This document shows positions 9,533 to 18,965 of a stretch of 64,000 nucleotides of DNA, piece by piece. How positions within the stretch are numbered: the stretch's first letter is position 1; every line of letters starts with the position of its first letter. The DNA lies in the NCBI GenBank assembly GCA_044425705.1, contig JAWXVD010000004.1, forward strand, positions 1-64,000, in the 5' to 3' direction. Position numbers and translations under genes: made by a program. The DNA comes from JAWXVD01 sp044425705 (GTDB lineage: Bacteria > Bacillota > Clostridia > Lachnospirales > Lachnospiraceae). The notes under the pieces are model-generated. The model was not told where the DNA came from and searched no databases. It saw only the letters and a list, made by a program, of their open reading frames with translations.

Positions 9533-9564
9533 AAAAATACTCTTAGACATTTGACTAAGAGTAT
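9533..9564 (-). terminator. Intrinsic terminator
   Basis: ATACTCTTAG pairs with CTAAGAGTAT around an 8-base loop, followed on the minus strand by TTTTT. It ends the transcript of the truncated Rpn-type gene. Confidence 0.8.
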
Positions 9565-9635
9565 CTCTCATATTAATGATTAGATAATGCGATGGGAATA
9601 CTTCTATCAAAAATTAAACTATACTGTATTTTCCT

Positions 9636-10385
9636 TTATAGAGAAATACAACTTTCTTTGTTTTTCTCATAAAACTTTTTAACAATCTCTTCTGCACCAC
9701 AATTCACACTATTTTCTCTTACAAATTCATACAATTGCTGAATTTCTCCAACCTCGCACTCTAATTCATCTGCAATGATTTCTATCGTTTTATACTTTTG
9801 TATTTTTTTCATCATTTGTGTTGCCAATTTCAAGATACTTCCTTGCTCTATCCCTCTCTCTATCCCACGTTGTTCGATTCCATCACTTAAATTACACATA
9901 ACGCCTACCTCACTTTCTATATTCTGAGTCATGGGGATTTGAAATTCCTCATGCAATCTTTTTTTCTTTTCTTCCGCCGAAATCTTATCCTTTAACAAAA
10001 TATCCAGTAGCTTCAACACTTCATGCTCTGTATCTTCACTAGCGCCTAGACAAATCATCATGACATTAATTAAATCATAATATTTTACAGATTGCTGTAC
10101 ATCTCCTACAAGATTATTCTCTATCATCTGATAGGAAGTAATGGTATTCTGGTGTTTCTTTGGTGGATTTGTACAGATCCATACAGAATATACTTTTTGA
10201 AATTTTTCGTAATGAGACTTAAAAAACACAGTACCAGACTGTGCCGATATCATACGACTACTATAGTAGACTCCTCGTGTAACTAAGGGATACCCTGGTG
10301 TATAATCATTCTGTGCTTCTAGATTAATAATCAATCTAATGGCACCTTGTACTGTTGGTACAGAAGATATATAATCAAAATGCAT
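9636..10385 (-). pseudogene. Rpn/PD-(D/E)XK transposase-like nuclease, N-terminally truncated
   Basis: The about 250-residue remnant begins in the middle of the nuclease fold. It keeps LIINLEAQNDY (the ExQ half of the active site), YPLVTRGVYYSSRMIS, the VWICTNPPKK strand, and the C-terminal GIEQRGIERGIEQG repeat typical of this family. About 100 N-terminal residues with the catalytic Asp are missing, and a stop codon precedes the fragment in frame. A GGAGG five bases before the ATG at 10385 may still allow translation. Members of this family are common, decaying, mobile-like genes in Lachnospiraceae. A second, shorter relic lies at 12489-12782 with a related upstream flank. Confidence 0.75.
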
Positions 10386-10483
10386 ACCTACCTCCAAAGA
10401 ACCTCTCATAGTTTTAAGGCTAATCCTTCAAAGTAGTAATTCCATTTCCATCCTTCTTCTGCTTTTATTACTGGGTGATTTCA

Positions 10484-10545
10484 AAGCGAGAAGACTATTC
10501 TCTTAATTTCCTAGAAAAGGATAGATTACAGATACTTTCGTATTT
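10484..10545. repeat. Flank shared by the two Rpn-type relics, copy 1
   Basis: AAAGCGAGAAGACTATTCTC, then an AATTTCC-AGAAAAGGATAGA segment ending near ATACTTT, recurs with few changes at 12956-13016. Both copies lie 5' of an Rpn-type remnant, so they are probably remains of the same element end or leader. Confidence 0.6.
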
Positions 10546-10668
10546 GTTATACGAATACAATTATACGAAGTTGTTAGAACTCTTGCTTTTGTAGCTATAT
10601 TATAAGCAATGTTTTAAGAAAAAACAAGTAGTAAATTATATTTATTGCAACTTAAGGGTAGACAAATA

Positions 10669-10810
10669 CCTCCTTAAATTAGACAAGTAAATTTTTCTAA
10701 TTTAAGGAGGCACTTTTACGAACATCAACCCCAAAGTTATAAAAAATACCATCCAAGACATTATTTATCAAATGGGTATTGCTGTTGACTTTATAGGTGA
10801 TTCACATTGA
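10669..10810 (+). pseudogene. Short mobile-element relic with a broken start codon
   Basis: A perfect 14-bp inverted repeat (CCTCCTTAAATTAG, 10669-10682 and 10697-10710) ends in AAGGAGG. Seven bases on, ACG stands where a start codon would be expected, followed by 29 open codons (NINPKVIKNTIQDIIYQMG...) and a stop at 10808-10810. Arrangement and sequence suggest the first codons of a transposase-like gene whose ATG mutated and whose body is gone. The family is not identified. Confidence 0.35.
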
Positions 10811-10828
10811 ATCTGTACTAATTATTAA

Positions 10829-11134
10829 CTATTCTCCTACTTTTTCAACTTGTGAAATAGCACTTTTTGCCATAGGAATACGACAATTTTTATTGTTACC
10901 AAATTCTACAATGACTGTGTCATCTGTAATGTCGATAATAATTCCGTAAAATCCACTACTTGTTAATACACTATCACCAATTTCCATAGATGCTAACATA
11001 GAGCCTACTCTCTTTTGTTCTTTCTTCTGTGGACGAATCATCATAAAATAAATAAATGCTACGATAAGCACAAGATATGCTACCATAATAAATCCAGCAT
11101 TATCTGCTGTGGCTTCTGTTAATAAAATACCCAT
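10829..11134 (-). CDS. yajC: Preprotein translocase subunit YajC
   Basis: The 101-aa protein has one membrane helix (residues 15-34, ending FYMMIRPQ-like: IYFMMIRPQKKEQK), which is the YajC hallmark, and a cytoplasmic domain with VLTSSGFYGIIIDI. YajC is an accessory of the Sec translocase. It lies downstream of tgt, the conserved tgt-yajC order in bacteria. A GGAGG precedes the ATG. The preferred transcript is tgt-yajC on the minus strand. Confidence 0.95.
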   Translation of the reverse strand: MGILLTEATADNAGFIMVAYLVLIVAFIYFMMIRPQKKEQKRVGSMLASMEIGDSVLTSSGFYGIIIDITDDTVIVEFGNNKNCRIPMAKSAISQVEKVGE

Positions 11135-11254
11135 TTTGGTTTCCTCCTAAAATCATTTCACTTATCTGTGAAATGTAATCCTTATTATCATACACAATAA
11201 TGAGAAAAGCATCAAGTGTTTTCTTATTTTTTTAATCGTTTACACAAGTAACTT

Positions 11255-12388
11255 TTAATCTATTGGTGTATTCATACGTTCCAATTTAAACTTTTTATAT
11301 GCTGCAAAATTCCCTGCATCAAGGGCATCTCTAATTTCTTCCATCATGGTATTGTAAAAATACAAATTATGAAGCACACATAGACGCATCCCTAGCATTT
11401 CTTTGGCTTTTAATAAATGGCGAATGTAAGCTCTTGAATATCTTCTACAAGCTGGACATTGACAGCCTTCTTCGATTGGACGTAAATCTTTTTCAAACTT
11501 CTGATTGAATAAATTAATCTTACCATGATTAGTGTATAGATGACCATGACGACCATTTCTACTAGGATAAACACAGTCAAAGAAATCTACACCACGTTCT
11601 ACTGCTTCTAAAATATTGGCGGGTGTACCCACGCCCATCAGATAAGTCGGTTTATGAAGTGGTAAATATGGTACTGTTTCATCTAAAATATGATACATTT
11701 CTTCATGGGATTCTCCTACTGCAAGGCCTCCCACTGCATAGCCGTCTAATTCCATTTCTGAGATACGTTTTGCATGATCAATTCTGATTTCTGGATATAC
11801 TGCACCTTGATTGATTCCAAATAACATTTGTTTCTTATTAATAGTACTTTCTAATTGATTCAATCGATCCATCTCTGCTTTAGAACGTTCTAACCATCTC
11901 GTGGTTCTCTCCACTGATGGTGTAACGTATTCTTTACTGGCTTTTGCTGGTGGACATTCATCAAATGCCATAGCTATGGTTGAAGCCAGGTTAGATTGAA
12001 TTTGCATGCTCTCCTCTGATCCCATAAAAATTTTGCGTCCATCAATATGGGAGCTAAAGTAAACACCTTCTTCTTTGATTTTACGTAGTCCTGCCAAAGA
12101 AAACACTTGGAATCCACCAGAATCTGTTAAAATGGGTTTCTCCCAGGACATAAATTTATGTAATCCACCTACTTCATGGATGAGTTTATCACCTGTTCTC
12201 ACGTGTAAATGGTAGGTGTTGGATAATTGCACCTGTGTCTTAATCCCCTCTAAATCTTCTGTAGAAACTGCGCCTTTAATCGCTGCTACTGTTCCCACAT
12301 TCATAAAAACTGGTGTCTGAATATCTCCATGAACAGTATGCAGTACACCACGCTTTGCACGTCCTTCTTGTTTTAATAATTGATACAT
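11255..12388 (-). CDS. tgt: tRNA-guanine transglycosylase
   Basis: The 377-aa enzyme swaps guanine 34 of GUN-anticodon tRNAs for a queuosine precursor. It shows the substrate-binding LTDSGGFQVFSL region with its Asp, YLMGVGTP, the catalytic stretch around DFFDCVYPSRNGRHG, and the zinc site CQCPACRRYSRAYIRHL with later Cys/His. Length and start (MYQLLKQEGRAKRG) are typical. It is followed 120 bases later by yajC. Upstream is an interspersed repeat. Confidence 0.96.
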   Translation of the reverse strand: MYQLLKQEGRAKRGVLHTVHGDIQTPVFMNVGTVAAIKGAVSTEDLEGIKTQVQLSNTYHLHVRTGDKLIHEVGGLHKFMSWEKPILTDSGGFQVFSLAGLRKIKEEGVYFSSHIDGRKIFMGSEESMQIQSNLASTIAMAFDECPPAKASKEYVTPSVERTTRWLERSKAEMDRLNQLESTINKKQMLFGINQGAVYPEIRIDHAKRISEMELDGYAVGGLAVGESHEEMYHILDETVPYLPLHKPTYLMGVGTPANILEAVERGVDFFDCVYPSRNGRHGHLYTNHGKINLFNQKFEKDLRPIEEGCQCPACRRYSRAYIRHLLKAKEMLGMRLCVLHNLYFYNTMMEEIRDALDAGNFAAYKKFKLERMNTPID

Positions 12389-12409
12389 CTAAAATTTGAT
12401 CCTTTCTCA

Positions 12410-12485
12410 TTTAAGTTCAGTGAGTTCACTTGCTTGCAAGGTTGAAATCACAGACACTGAGGGCGAAAATTTATTTTCACCCTTT
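12410..12485. repeat. Double-hairpin interspersed repeat, copy 3
   Basis: This is the full two-hairpin form: a TTTAAGTTCAGTGAGTTCAC start, the CTTGCTTGCAAG centre, CACAGACACTGA, then a GGGCGAAAAT/ATTTTCACCC stem. It lies in the spacer between tgt and an Rpn relic. Confidence 0.75.
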
Positions 12486-12488
12486 GTA

Positions 12489-12782
12489 TTACAATTGTTT
12501 TTGTAACATTCGTTCAGCAATTTCTCCATCTGTCATATTTGGATTAACAGAAATCATTTCTGCAATCATTGTCACAAAAGACACTTCTACTCCCAAAAGC
12601 CTTGAAATTTCTTCAGGTGTTGTTAATTGGATTAATATTTTTCGAATCAAGTTAATCTTTCCTTTCATTTCACCTCTAACTTCACCTTCAGCCATTGCAT
12701 CTTCTCTTTCTAATCGGATATGCTGTTCTTCATCATATTCAAAAATTGTCATAGGCTTTGCCTCCAACTGATTTTTTCTCAA
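12489..12782 (-). pseudogene. C-terminal remnant of an Rpn-type nuclease/transposase
   Basis: The 97-residue reading frame keeps only the charged C-terminal tail of the Rpn-like family. MTIFEYDEEQHIRLEREDA is followed by an EG-rich stretch (EGEVRGEMKG) and a helix-turn-helix-like end (LTTPEEISRLLGVEV). The catalytic domain is absent and the upstream 200 bases hold no in-frame continuation. With the related flank at 12956, this indicates decay of a second family member. It is probably not functional. Confidence 0.6.
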
Positions 12783-13079
12783 AAATTCACTTAATATATT
12801 TTCACTAAAGCATTTTCTTTTTCCTTAAAAATCATACGAAAAATAGTGTCTTTACTGGTTCTTAACATTTTTGTCATCTGGTATCCTCCTTGATAAAGAT
12901 TACGCAGAAGATACGCCTTTTCCATTATAGTTTATCTTCTGCTTTGTTATTATGTGAAAGCGAGAAGACTGTTCTCTAATTTCCAGAAAAGGATAGAATC
13001 GATTATTGATACTTTCAACATCGTGAAAGCTATAGAATTCTTGTTTTTGTACTTTCATATTATCAAAAAAACTTCTTGA
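12783..13079. other. Non-coding spacer with element remains
   Basis: No gene is supported here. The right half (12956-13016) is the second copy of the flank seen at 10484-10545. Short open frames in this stretch lack ribosome sites and recognisable composition. Confidence 0.5.
12956..13016. repeat. Flank shared by the two Rpn-type relics, copy 2
   Basis: It matches 10484-10545 in AAAGCGAGAAGACT, TTCTCT-AATTTCC and AGAAAAGGATAGA, with small indels. Confidence 0.6.
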
Positions 13080-13107
13080 TTGCAAATACTATTTTTTTTG
13101 CTATAAT
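13080..13107 (+). promoter_or_regulatory. Probable promoter of aroC
   Basis: TATAAT (13102-13107) is preceded 16 bases upstream by TTGCAA. It lies 70 bases before the aroC start, in the only spacer available. Confidence 0.5.
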
Positions 13108-13176
13108 GGAGTACAGTATGGAATACTACAGATTACATGCAATGTAAACTATAAAAAATAGAGAAAAGAGGTGTCT

Positions 13177-14277
13177 ATGGCTGGTTCAACATTTGGCAAA
13201 CATTTTAGCATAACAACTTGGGGTGAATCTCACGGCAAGGCCATCGGTGTGGTGATTGACGGATGCCCTGCTGGATTATCTTTGTGTGAAGAGGATATCC
13301 AATATTATTTAAACAAGAGAAAACCTGGACAAAGCAAATACACTACTCCTCGTAAAGAGGATGATGCTGTTTCCATTTTATCAGGTGTTTTTGAAGGTAA
13401 AACTACAGGATGCCCTATTTCATTAATGGTAATGAACACTTCTCAGATATCAAAGGATTATACAGAAATTGCTTCTTATTACAGACCTGGTCACGCTGAT
13501 TTTACCTTTGATGAGAAATATGGTTTTAGAGATTATCAAGGTGGCGGCCGAACTTCTGGAAGAGAGACTATTGGCCGTGTGGCTGCTGGTGCCATTGCCA
13601 CACTTATTTTAAAACAACTAGGTATCACCATTACTGGTTATACCAAATCCATCGGTCCTATTACTTGCAATCTTGCAAATTTTATAGTCGAGAATATAGA
13701 TATCACCCCTACAAAGATGCCTGATACTGAAGCTTCTCTAAAAGCCCAAGCCTATTTAGAAGACTGTATGATGAAGAAAGACTCTGCTGGTGGTGTTGTG
13801 GAATGTATGGTAACTGGTCTTCCTGTCGGAATTGGAGAACCAGTTTTCGATAAATTAGATGCTTCTCTCGGAAAAGCAATTATGTCAATAGGTGCTGTAA
13901 AAGCTTTTGAAATTGGGGATGGTGTAGCTGTTTCTACTAGCAATGGTTCTTCAAACAATGATGCCTTTTATATGAAAGATGGAAATGTATCAAAGAAAAC
14001 CAATCATGCTGGGGGTATTTTAGGTGGATTAAGTGATGGTTCCACGTTAACACTTCGTGCTTACATAAAACCAACTCCGTCTATTTTTTCAGAACAAGAA
14101 ACAGTAAATAAAGATGGTGAAAATATATCTATCAATATTAAAGGCCGCCATGACCCCATTATTGTACCACGTGCAGTTGTGGTAGTGGAGGCCATGACAG
14201 CCCTTACGATTCTTGATTTATTATTATCTAATATGGCTAGTAAAATGGAAGGAATCCTTACATTTTATCAGCAATAA
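13177..14277 (+). CDS. aroC: Chorismate synthase
   Basis: The 366-aa FMN-dependent enzyme converts 5-enolpyruvylshikimate-3-phosphate to chorismate, the last common step to aromatic amino acids and folate. It has the three family signatures: GESHGKAIGVVIDGCP near the N-terminus, the GGGRTSGRET-type stretch (QGGGRTSGRETIGRVAAGA), and the C-terminal RHDPIIVPRAVVV. The start is MAGSTFG at the ATG, with AGAGG five bases upstream. Two codons earlier a GTG overlaps this site. It is transcribed alone and converges with the downstream lactonase gene. Confidence 0.96.
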   Translation: MAGSTFGKHFSITTWGESHGKAIGVVIDGCPAGLSLCEEDIQYYLNKRKPGQSKYTTPRKEDDAVSILSGVFEGKTTGCPISLMVMNTSQISKDYTEIASYYRPGHADFTFDEKYGFRDYQGGGRTSGRETIGRVAAGAIATLILKQLGITITGYTKSIGPITCNLANFIVENIDITPTKMPDTEASLKAQAYLEDCMMKKDSAGGVVECMVTGLPVGIGEPVFDKLDASLGKAIMSIGAVKAFEIGDGVAVSTSNGSSNNDAFYMKDGNVSKKTNHAGGILGGLSDGSTLTLRAYIKPTPSIFSEQETVNKDGENISINIKGRHDPIIVPRAVVVVEAMTALTILDLLLSNMASKMEGILTFYQQ

Positions 14278-14278
14278 C

Positions 14279-15334
14279 TCAATCCTTTAATTCATGAAAA
14301 ATTACACTATTAGGCCGATTCACTTGGATATCTTTTCCATCCATAACGAGTAGGCCTTTTTCTGTATCTACTGCAAAAAAAGTCATAGTATTAGACTCAT
14401 GATTCAAGGCAACTAAATGTCTATTATCTGGGAATAAAGCTGCATCCTTTGGATAATCTCCGCTAATTGGTAGGCAGAATAGCTTTGTTAATAAACCTGT
14501 TTCCTTATCTACTTTATATAAGATAACACTATTATCTCCTGCATTAGAGCTACAAATGTAATTATAGTCTTCCGAGAAATTTAATGCACTTGCTGCAGCA
14601 CCTACTGAATGGTAATCATTTAAGGTACCAATGGTTTGGATTTTTTCAAATTCTGGATTACCATCTGCCTCTTGATAAGAATATACATCAATACAATTCT
14701 TTAATTCATGTACGATATAAACAAATCTACCATCTTTTGAATTTTTCAAATGACGTGGTGCAGATTCTTGTTCACTTCTTATCATATCTACTAAGGTCAA
14801 CTTTCCAGTTGTAAAATTCAATCGATATACATTTACGTGATCCATTCCTAAATCAGCAGCACATAAATATTTATTATCTCTCGTCATTCTCGCACAGTTA
14901 ATATGTGGACGGAAATTTCGTTCTGCAACGCTCCCCCAGCCTCTATGGTAAATTTCATCTGTAATTTCACCAATTCTACCATCGTCAAATAAGCGAAGAA
15001 CTGTTACTTTTCCATCGTGGTATCCTGCTACAAAAAGAAATTTATCTTCATAATCAGTAGACAAATAACAACCTCTCATACCATTAATAGAAGCAAAATT
15101 AATCATAGATAAACTACCATCTGGTCCAATCCTATAACCCTCTACTCCAAAGTCGGTAATAGAATATAGGAATTTTCTATTTTTTGAAATGGTGATATAA
15201 CTAGAATTTGTAATTTCTACTTCATCCTTTTCTGTAAAACGTCCTTTTTCAACATCTACATCATAAATTTTAATGCCATGGTGATCACCTGCTGTATAGG
15301 TAGATACATAGGCTACATATCTTTTTTCTTTCAT
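14279..15334 (-). CDS. Lactonase-type seven-bladed beta-propeller protein (6-phosphogluconolactonase-like)
   Basis: The 351-aa cytoplasmic protein belongs to the YbhE/Pgl beta-propeller lactonase family. Repeated blades show as RFVYIVHELKNCIDVYSY, KYLCAADLGMDHVNVYRL and DNRHLVALNHESNTMTFF. Family members hydrolyse 6-phosphogluconolactone, though many clostridial paralogues are untested. The start MKEKRYVAYVST is preferred; a TTG four codons earlier sits on the ribosome site. The leader GAGAAAGGTTTGGTTATT matches the module before leuB and xpaC. Its stop overlaps the end region of convergent aroC with a 1-base gap and no visible terminator between. No pentose-phosphate gene is nearby. Confidence 0.8.
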   Translation of the reverse strand: MKEKRYVAYVSTYTAGDHHGIKIYDVDVEKGRFTEKDEVEITNSSYITISKNRKFLYSITDFGVEGYRIGPDGSLSMINFASINGMRGCYLSTDYEDKFLFVAGYHDGKVTVLRLFDDGRIGEITDEIYHRGWGSVAERNFRPHINCARMTRDNKYLCAADLGMDHVNVYRLNFTTGKLTLVDMIRSEQESAPRHLKNSKDGRFVYIVHELKNCIDVYSYQEADGNPEFEKIQTIGTLNDYHSVGAAASALNFSEDYNYICSSNAGDNSVILYKVDKETGLLTKLFCLPISGDYPKDAALFPDNRHLVALNHESNTMTFFAVDTEKGLLVMDGKDIQVNRPNSVIFHELKD

Positions 15335-15477
15335 CTTAATAACCAAACCTTTCTCTTAATACTAATCAAAAATCTGATTTTTTCAGTCTCACAACTCCAC
15401 TGTTTCGTTACAATCTTCAATCCTTTCTTATCTTATCATATGTATTTGAATTTGTTAATATATTTTCAAATTTATTA

Positions 15478-15505
15478 TTGACATTTATGAACTATTTAGT
15501 ATAAT
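15478..15505 (+). promoter_or_regulatory. Promoter of the pot operon, with downstream dyad
   Basis: TTGACA (15478-15483) and TATAAT (15500-15505) are separated by 16 bases. Just downstream the dyad AGTTTA-7-TAAACT (15519-15537) could be the operator of the Cro/C1-cupin regulator encoded next. Confidence 0.7.
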
Positions 15506-15597
15506 TAATTCGAAATGAAGTTTAGTGATTGTAAACTTACAGTTTATTAACACATAACTCTCAGAACACAATAGGCGATAAATTGGAGGGTGATTTT

Positions 15598-16140
15598 TTG
15601 GATATAGGAAATCATATTAAAGAATTGCGAGTCAAAAAAGGACTCACACAAGAAGAGCTGGCAGATCGTGCTGAACTTTCAAAAGGATTCATTTCTCAGC
15701 TCGAACGTAACTTGACCTCACCTTCTATTGCTACATTAATGGATATTTTACAATGTCTAGGAACCGACTTAAGTGATTTTTTCTCAAAAGATGACGATGA
15801 AACACAGATTGTATTCCATGACCCAGACTATTTTGAAAAAATTGATGGTGATTACAGAAATAAAACAGAATGGATTATCCCAAATGCGCAAAAAAATATT
15901 ATGGAGCCCATTCGACTTACTTTAGAACCAGGTGGTTCTACTTATCCTGACAATCCCCATGAAGGCGAAGAATTCGGTTATGTTTTAAGCGGTAGTATTC
16001 ACCTTCACATTGGAAAGAAATGCTATAAAGCAAAAAAAGGAGAATCTTTCTATTTTATTCCTTCCTCTACACATTATATTACAGCAAGTCAAAAATATGG
16101 TGCTACTCTCATATGGGTTAGTAGTCCACCAAGTTTTTAG
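15598..16140 (+). CDS. Cro/C1-cupin regulator of polyamine uptake
   Basis: The 180-aa regulator has an N-terminal helix-turn-helix (residues 5-60, KGLTQEELADRAELSKGFISQLERN) and a C-terminal cupin domain (about 110-178, EGEEFGYVLSGSIHLHIG). The start is TTG at 15598, reading DIGNHIKELR after the initiator, because GGAGGGTG lies 8 bases upstream; no ATG fits. PuuR-like members of this class sense polyamines or related ligands in the cupin. It is followed 13 bases later by potA and shares its promoter, so it probably regulates its own operon. The ligand is inferred from context. Confidence 0.85.
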   Translation: MDIGNHIKELRVKKGLTQEELADRAELSKGFISQLERNLTSPSIATLMDILQCLGTDLSDFFSKDDDETQIVFHDPDYFEKIDGDYRNKTEWIIPNAQKNIMEPIRLTLEPGGSTYPDNPHEGEEFGYVLSGSIHLHIGKKCYKAKKGESFYFIPSSTHYITASQKYGATLIWVSSPPSF

Positions 16141-16153
16141 ATAGGAGAAACCA

Positions 16154-17227
16154 ATGAGTACAAAATTAATTGATTTACAACACATTACAAAATCTTATGG
16201 TGATAATATCGTATTAGACGATATGAGTTTATATGTCAGAGAAAATGAGTTTTTAACATTATTAGGTCCTAGTGGATGTGGAAAAACCACTACTTTACGT
16301 ATTATTGGTGGATTTGAACAAGCCAATAGCGGCACTGTATTATTTGATGGAAAAGATATTAGTTCTCTTCCTCCGAATAAAAGACAATTAAACACTGTAT
16401 TTCAAAAGTATGCTCTTTTTACTCACATGAATATTGCTGAGAATATAGCTTTTGGATTGAAAATAAAAGGCAAAAGCAAAGCCTATATAGGCGATAAAAT
16501 TAAATATGCCTTAAAACTTGTGAATCTCGATGGATTCGGTTCTCGTATGCCTGACTCCTTAAGTGGTGGACAACAACAGCGTATTGCGATTGCTCGTGCG
16601 ATTGTTAACGAACCTAAGGTACTCTTACTAGACGAACCACTTGGTGCTCTCGATTTAAAATTACGCCAAGACATGCAATATGAATTAATCCGATTAAAAA
16701 ACGAACTAGGTATTACCTTTATCTATGTTACTCACGACCAAGAAGAAGCCTTAACTATGTCTGATACCATTGTGGTTATGAACCAAGGCTATATTCAACA
16801 GATTGGTACACCTGAAGATATTTACAATGAGCCTGAAAATGCTTTTGTGGCTGATTTCATCGGTGATGGTAACATTATTCCTTCTACTATGGTGGAAGAT
16901 AAATTGGTAAGTATTCTAGGCATCAAATTTAGCTGCGTAGATACAGGATTTGGCAGAAATAAACCTGTTGATGTGATGATTCGCCCCGAAGATATTGAGT
17001 TGGTTGCTCCTGAACTAGGTACAATACAAGGACAGGTAACACATTTGATTTTCAAAGGTGTGCATTATGAAATGGAAGTTACTGCAAATAATTTTATTTG
17101 GCTAGTACACTCAACTGTTCTGGTACCCGTTGGTACTCATGTAGGTATAAAGGTAGACCCTTTTAATATTCAGATTATGAATAAACCTGCTTCTGAAGAC
17201 GAGGAGGCTGTGCTATTAGATGAATAG
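16154..17227 (+). CDS. potA: Spermidine/putrescine ABC transporter ATPase
   Basis: The 357-aa ATPase energises polyamine import. Walker A is GPSGCGKTT near residue 38, the signature is LSGGQQQR, Walker B is [12 protein letters not shown], and the switch His is in THDQEEA. A C-terminal TOBE domain follows from about residue 280. AGGAG precedes the ATG. It overlaps potB by 8 bases, a tight operon with potB, potC and potD. Confidence 0.94.
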   Translation: MSTKLIDLQHITKSYGDNIVLDDMSLYVRENEFLTLLGPSGCGKTTTLRIIGGFEQANSGTVLFDGKDISSLPPNKRQLNTVFQKYALFTHMNIAENIAFGLKIKGKSKAYIGDKIKYALKLVNLDGFGSRMPDSLSGGQQQRIAIARAIVNEPKVLLLDEPLGALDLKLRQDMQYELIRLKNELGITFIYVTHDQEEALTMSDTIVVMNQGYIQQIGTPEDIYNEPENAFVADFIGDGNIIPSTMVEDKLVSILGIKFSCVDTGFGRNKPVDVMIRPEDIELVAPELGTIQGQVTHLIFKGVHYEMEVTANNFIWLVHSTVLVPVGTHVGIKVDPFNIQIMNKPASEDEEAVLLDE

Positions 17228-18032
17228 AAAATTATTGTCTGGACCTTATTTATTTTGGATTATTGCGTTTATTGTAATTCCATTATTTATGGTTGTATTT
17301 TATGGTTTTACAGATAATACTGGCGCATTTACGTTAGAAAACATTATTGCCATCACTACTGCTGAACATTCCAAAGCATTATGGCTCTCTATGCTACTTT
17401 CCTTCATCAGTACTGTGATTTGTTTTATATTGGCCTATCCGTTAGCTTTTATACTATCTCGTATGGAAGTAAAACAAAATAGTTTTATTGTCTTAATTTT
17501 TATCTTGCCTATGTGGATGAACTTTTTATTACGAACTCTTGCATGGCAAACTTTATTAGAAAAAACTGGCGTCATTAATAGTATTCTAACGTATCTTAAT
17601 TTACCTACTTTGAATATTATTAATACTGTTTATGCCATTGTATTAGGTATGGTATATAACTTTTTGCCTTTTATGATTCTACCTATTTACAATTCTCTAA
17701 CGAAAATTGACCCTAGTGTCGTCAATGCAGCTAGAGACTTAGGTGCTACTGAGAAACAAACCTTCATGAAAATTATATTGCCGCTAACCGTTCCTGGTAT
17801 CGTCAGCGGTATTACCATGGTATTCATTCCTTCCTTAACTACTTTTGTAATCAGTAATATTTTAGGAGGTAGCAAAATTCTATTAATCGGTAATGTCATC
17901 GAACAAGAATTTACCACTGCTAGCAACTGGAATTTAGGAAGTGGACTTTCTATTGTACTGATGGTATTTATCGTCATCAATATGGTAATATCTTCTGCCT
18001 TAGATAAAGATGGGGAGGGTACAATGTTATGA
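17220..18032 (+). CDS. potB: Spermidine/putrescine ABC transporter permease
   Basis: The 270-aa inner permease has six membrane helices and the EAA-like loop [25 protein letters not shown] near residue 170, which docks on PotA. Translation is coupled to potA by an 8-base overlap, and GAGGAGG lies inside the end of potA. It pairs with PotC. Confidence 0.93.
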   Translation: MNRKLLSGPYLFWIIAFIVIPLFMVVFYGFTDNTGAFTLENIIAITTAEHSKALWLSMLLSFISTVICFILAYPLAFILSRMEVKQNSFIVLIFILPMWMNFLLRTLAWQTLLEKTGVINSILTYLNLPTLNIINTVYAIVLGMVYNFLPFMILPIYNSLTKIDPSVVNAARDLGATEKQTFMKIILPLTVPGIVSGITMVFIPSLTTFVISNILGGSKILLIGNVIEQEFTTASNWNLGSGLSIVLMVFIVINMVISSALDKDGEGTML

Positions 18033-18808
18033 TAAAATCAACTGCACAAAAAATTTACATCGGACTGATCTTTATTTTTTTATATGCCCCTATCGCAACT
18101 TTAGTAGTGCTTTCCTTTAATAATAGTACTACACGAGCGAAATGGGGTGGATTCACCTTTAATTGGTACATAGAATTATTTCAAAATGATTCTATTATGC
18201 AAGCACTTTACAATACCTTAGCCATTGCATTTCTTTCAGCTACCATTGCTACCGTCATTGGAACGATTGCTTGTATCGCATTACAAGGCATGAAGAAAAG
18301 AAGCAAGGCTGTATTAATCGGGATTACCAATATTCCTATGCTCAATGCTGATATTGTGACTGGTATTGCTCTTATGCTTTTATTCATTAGTATCGGTGCA
18401 AAATTTGGCTTTGGTACTATTTTAATTGCTCATATAACATTTAACATTCCTTACGTAATGCTTAGCATTATGCCAAGGTTGCGCCAACTGAATCCAAGCA
18501 CTTATGAAGCTGCCTTAGATTTAGGAGCTTCCCCATTGAAAGCGTTTTTTAAGGTAGTGTTTCCTGATTTATTACCTGGTATTGTGGCTGGTTTTTTATT
18601 GGCCTTTACTATGTCCTTAGATGATTTTATTATCACTCATTTTACAAAAGGACCTGGTGTGGATACTCTATCCACAAAAATTTATACAGAAGTAAAGAAA
18701 GGCATCAAGCCAGAAATGTATGCCCTTTCAACCTTGATTTTTATCGCTGTGCTAACACTTCTTTTGTTAATTAATCGCAGTCCAAAAGAAAAACAAAAAA
18801 CTTCTTAA
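18029..18808 (+). CDS. potC: Spermidine/putrescine ABC transporter permease
   Basis: The 259-aa permease has six membrane helices and the coupling loop YEAALDLGASPLKAFFKVVFPDLLPGI. The start overlaps the potB stop by 4 bases. It forms the heterodimeric channel with PotB; both conserved loops are intact. Confidence 0.93.
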   Translation: MIKSTAQKIYIGLIFIFLYAPIATLVVLSFNNSTTRAKWGGFTFNWYIELFQNDSIMQALYNTLAIAFLSATIATVIGTIACIALQGMKKRSKAVLIGITNIPMLNADIVTGIALMLLFISIGAKFGFGTILIAHITFNIPYVMLSIMPRLRQLNPSTYEAALDLGASPLKAFFKVVFPDLLPGIVAGFLLAFTMSLDDFIITHFTKGPGVDTLSTKIYTEVKKGIKPEMYALSTLIFIAVLTLLLLINRSPKEKQKTS

Positions 18809-18820
18809 GTATTACTTTAC

Positions 18821-18849
18821 CGTTACAGGTCACGTGTGAACTGTGTTAC
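18821..18849. repeat. GTTAC-type palindromic repeat
   Basis: GTTACAGGTCACGTGTGAAC followed by TGTGTTAC forms a near-perfect palindrome centred on TCACGTGTGA, in the 157-base potC-potD spacer. It might reduce or uncouple potD expression. Confidence 0.7.
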
Positions 18850-18965
18850 TTTACCACACTTGTGGTTAGTAAGATTTGGTGTAGCAACAATTACATCCAA
18901 ATCAATATAAGCTCGTAAATCTTTACCATTCGAGCACAATTATTATATCTTTGGAGGAGAAATTC

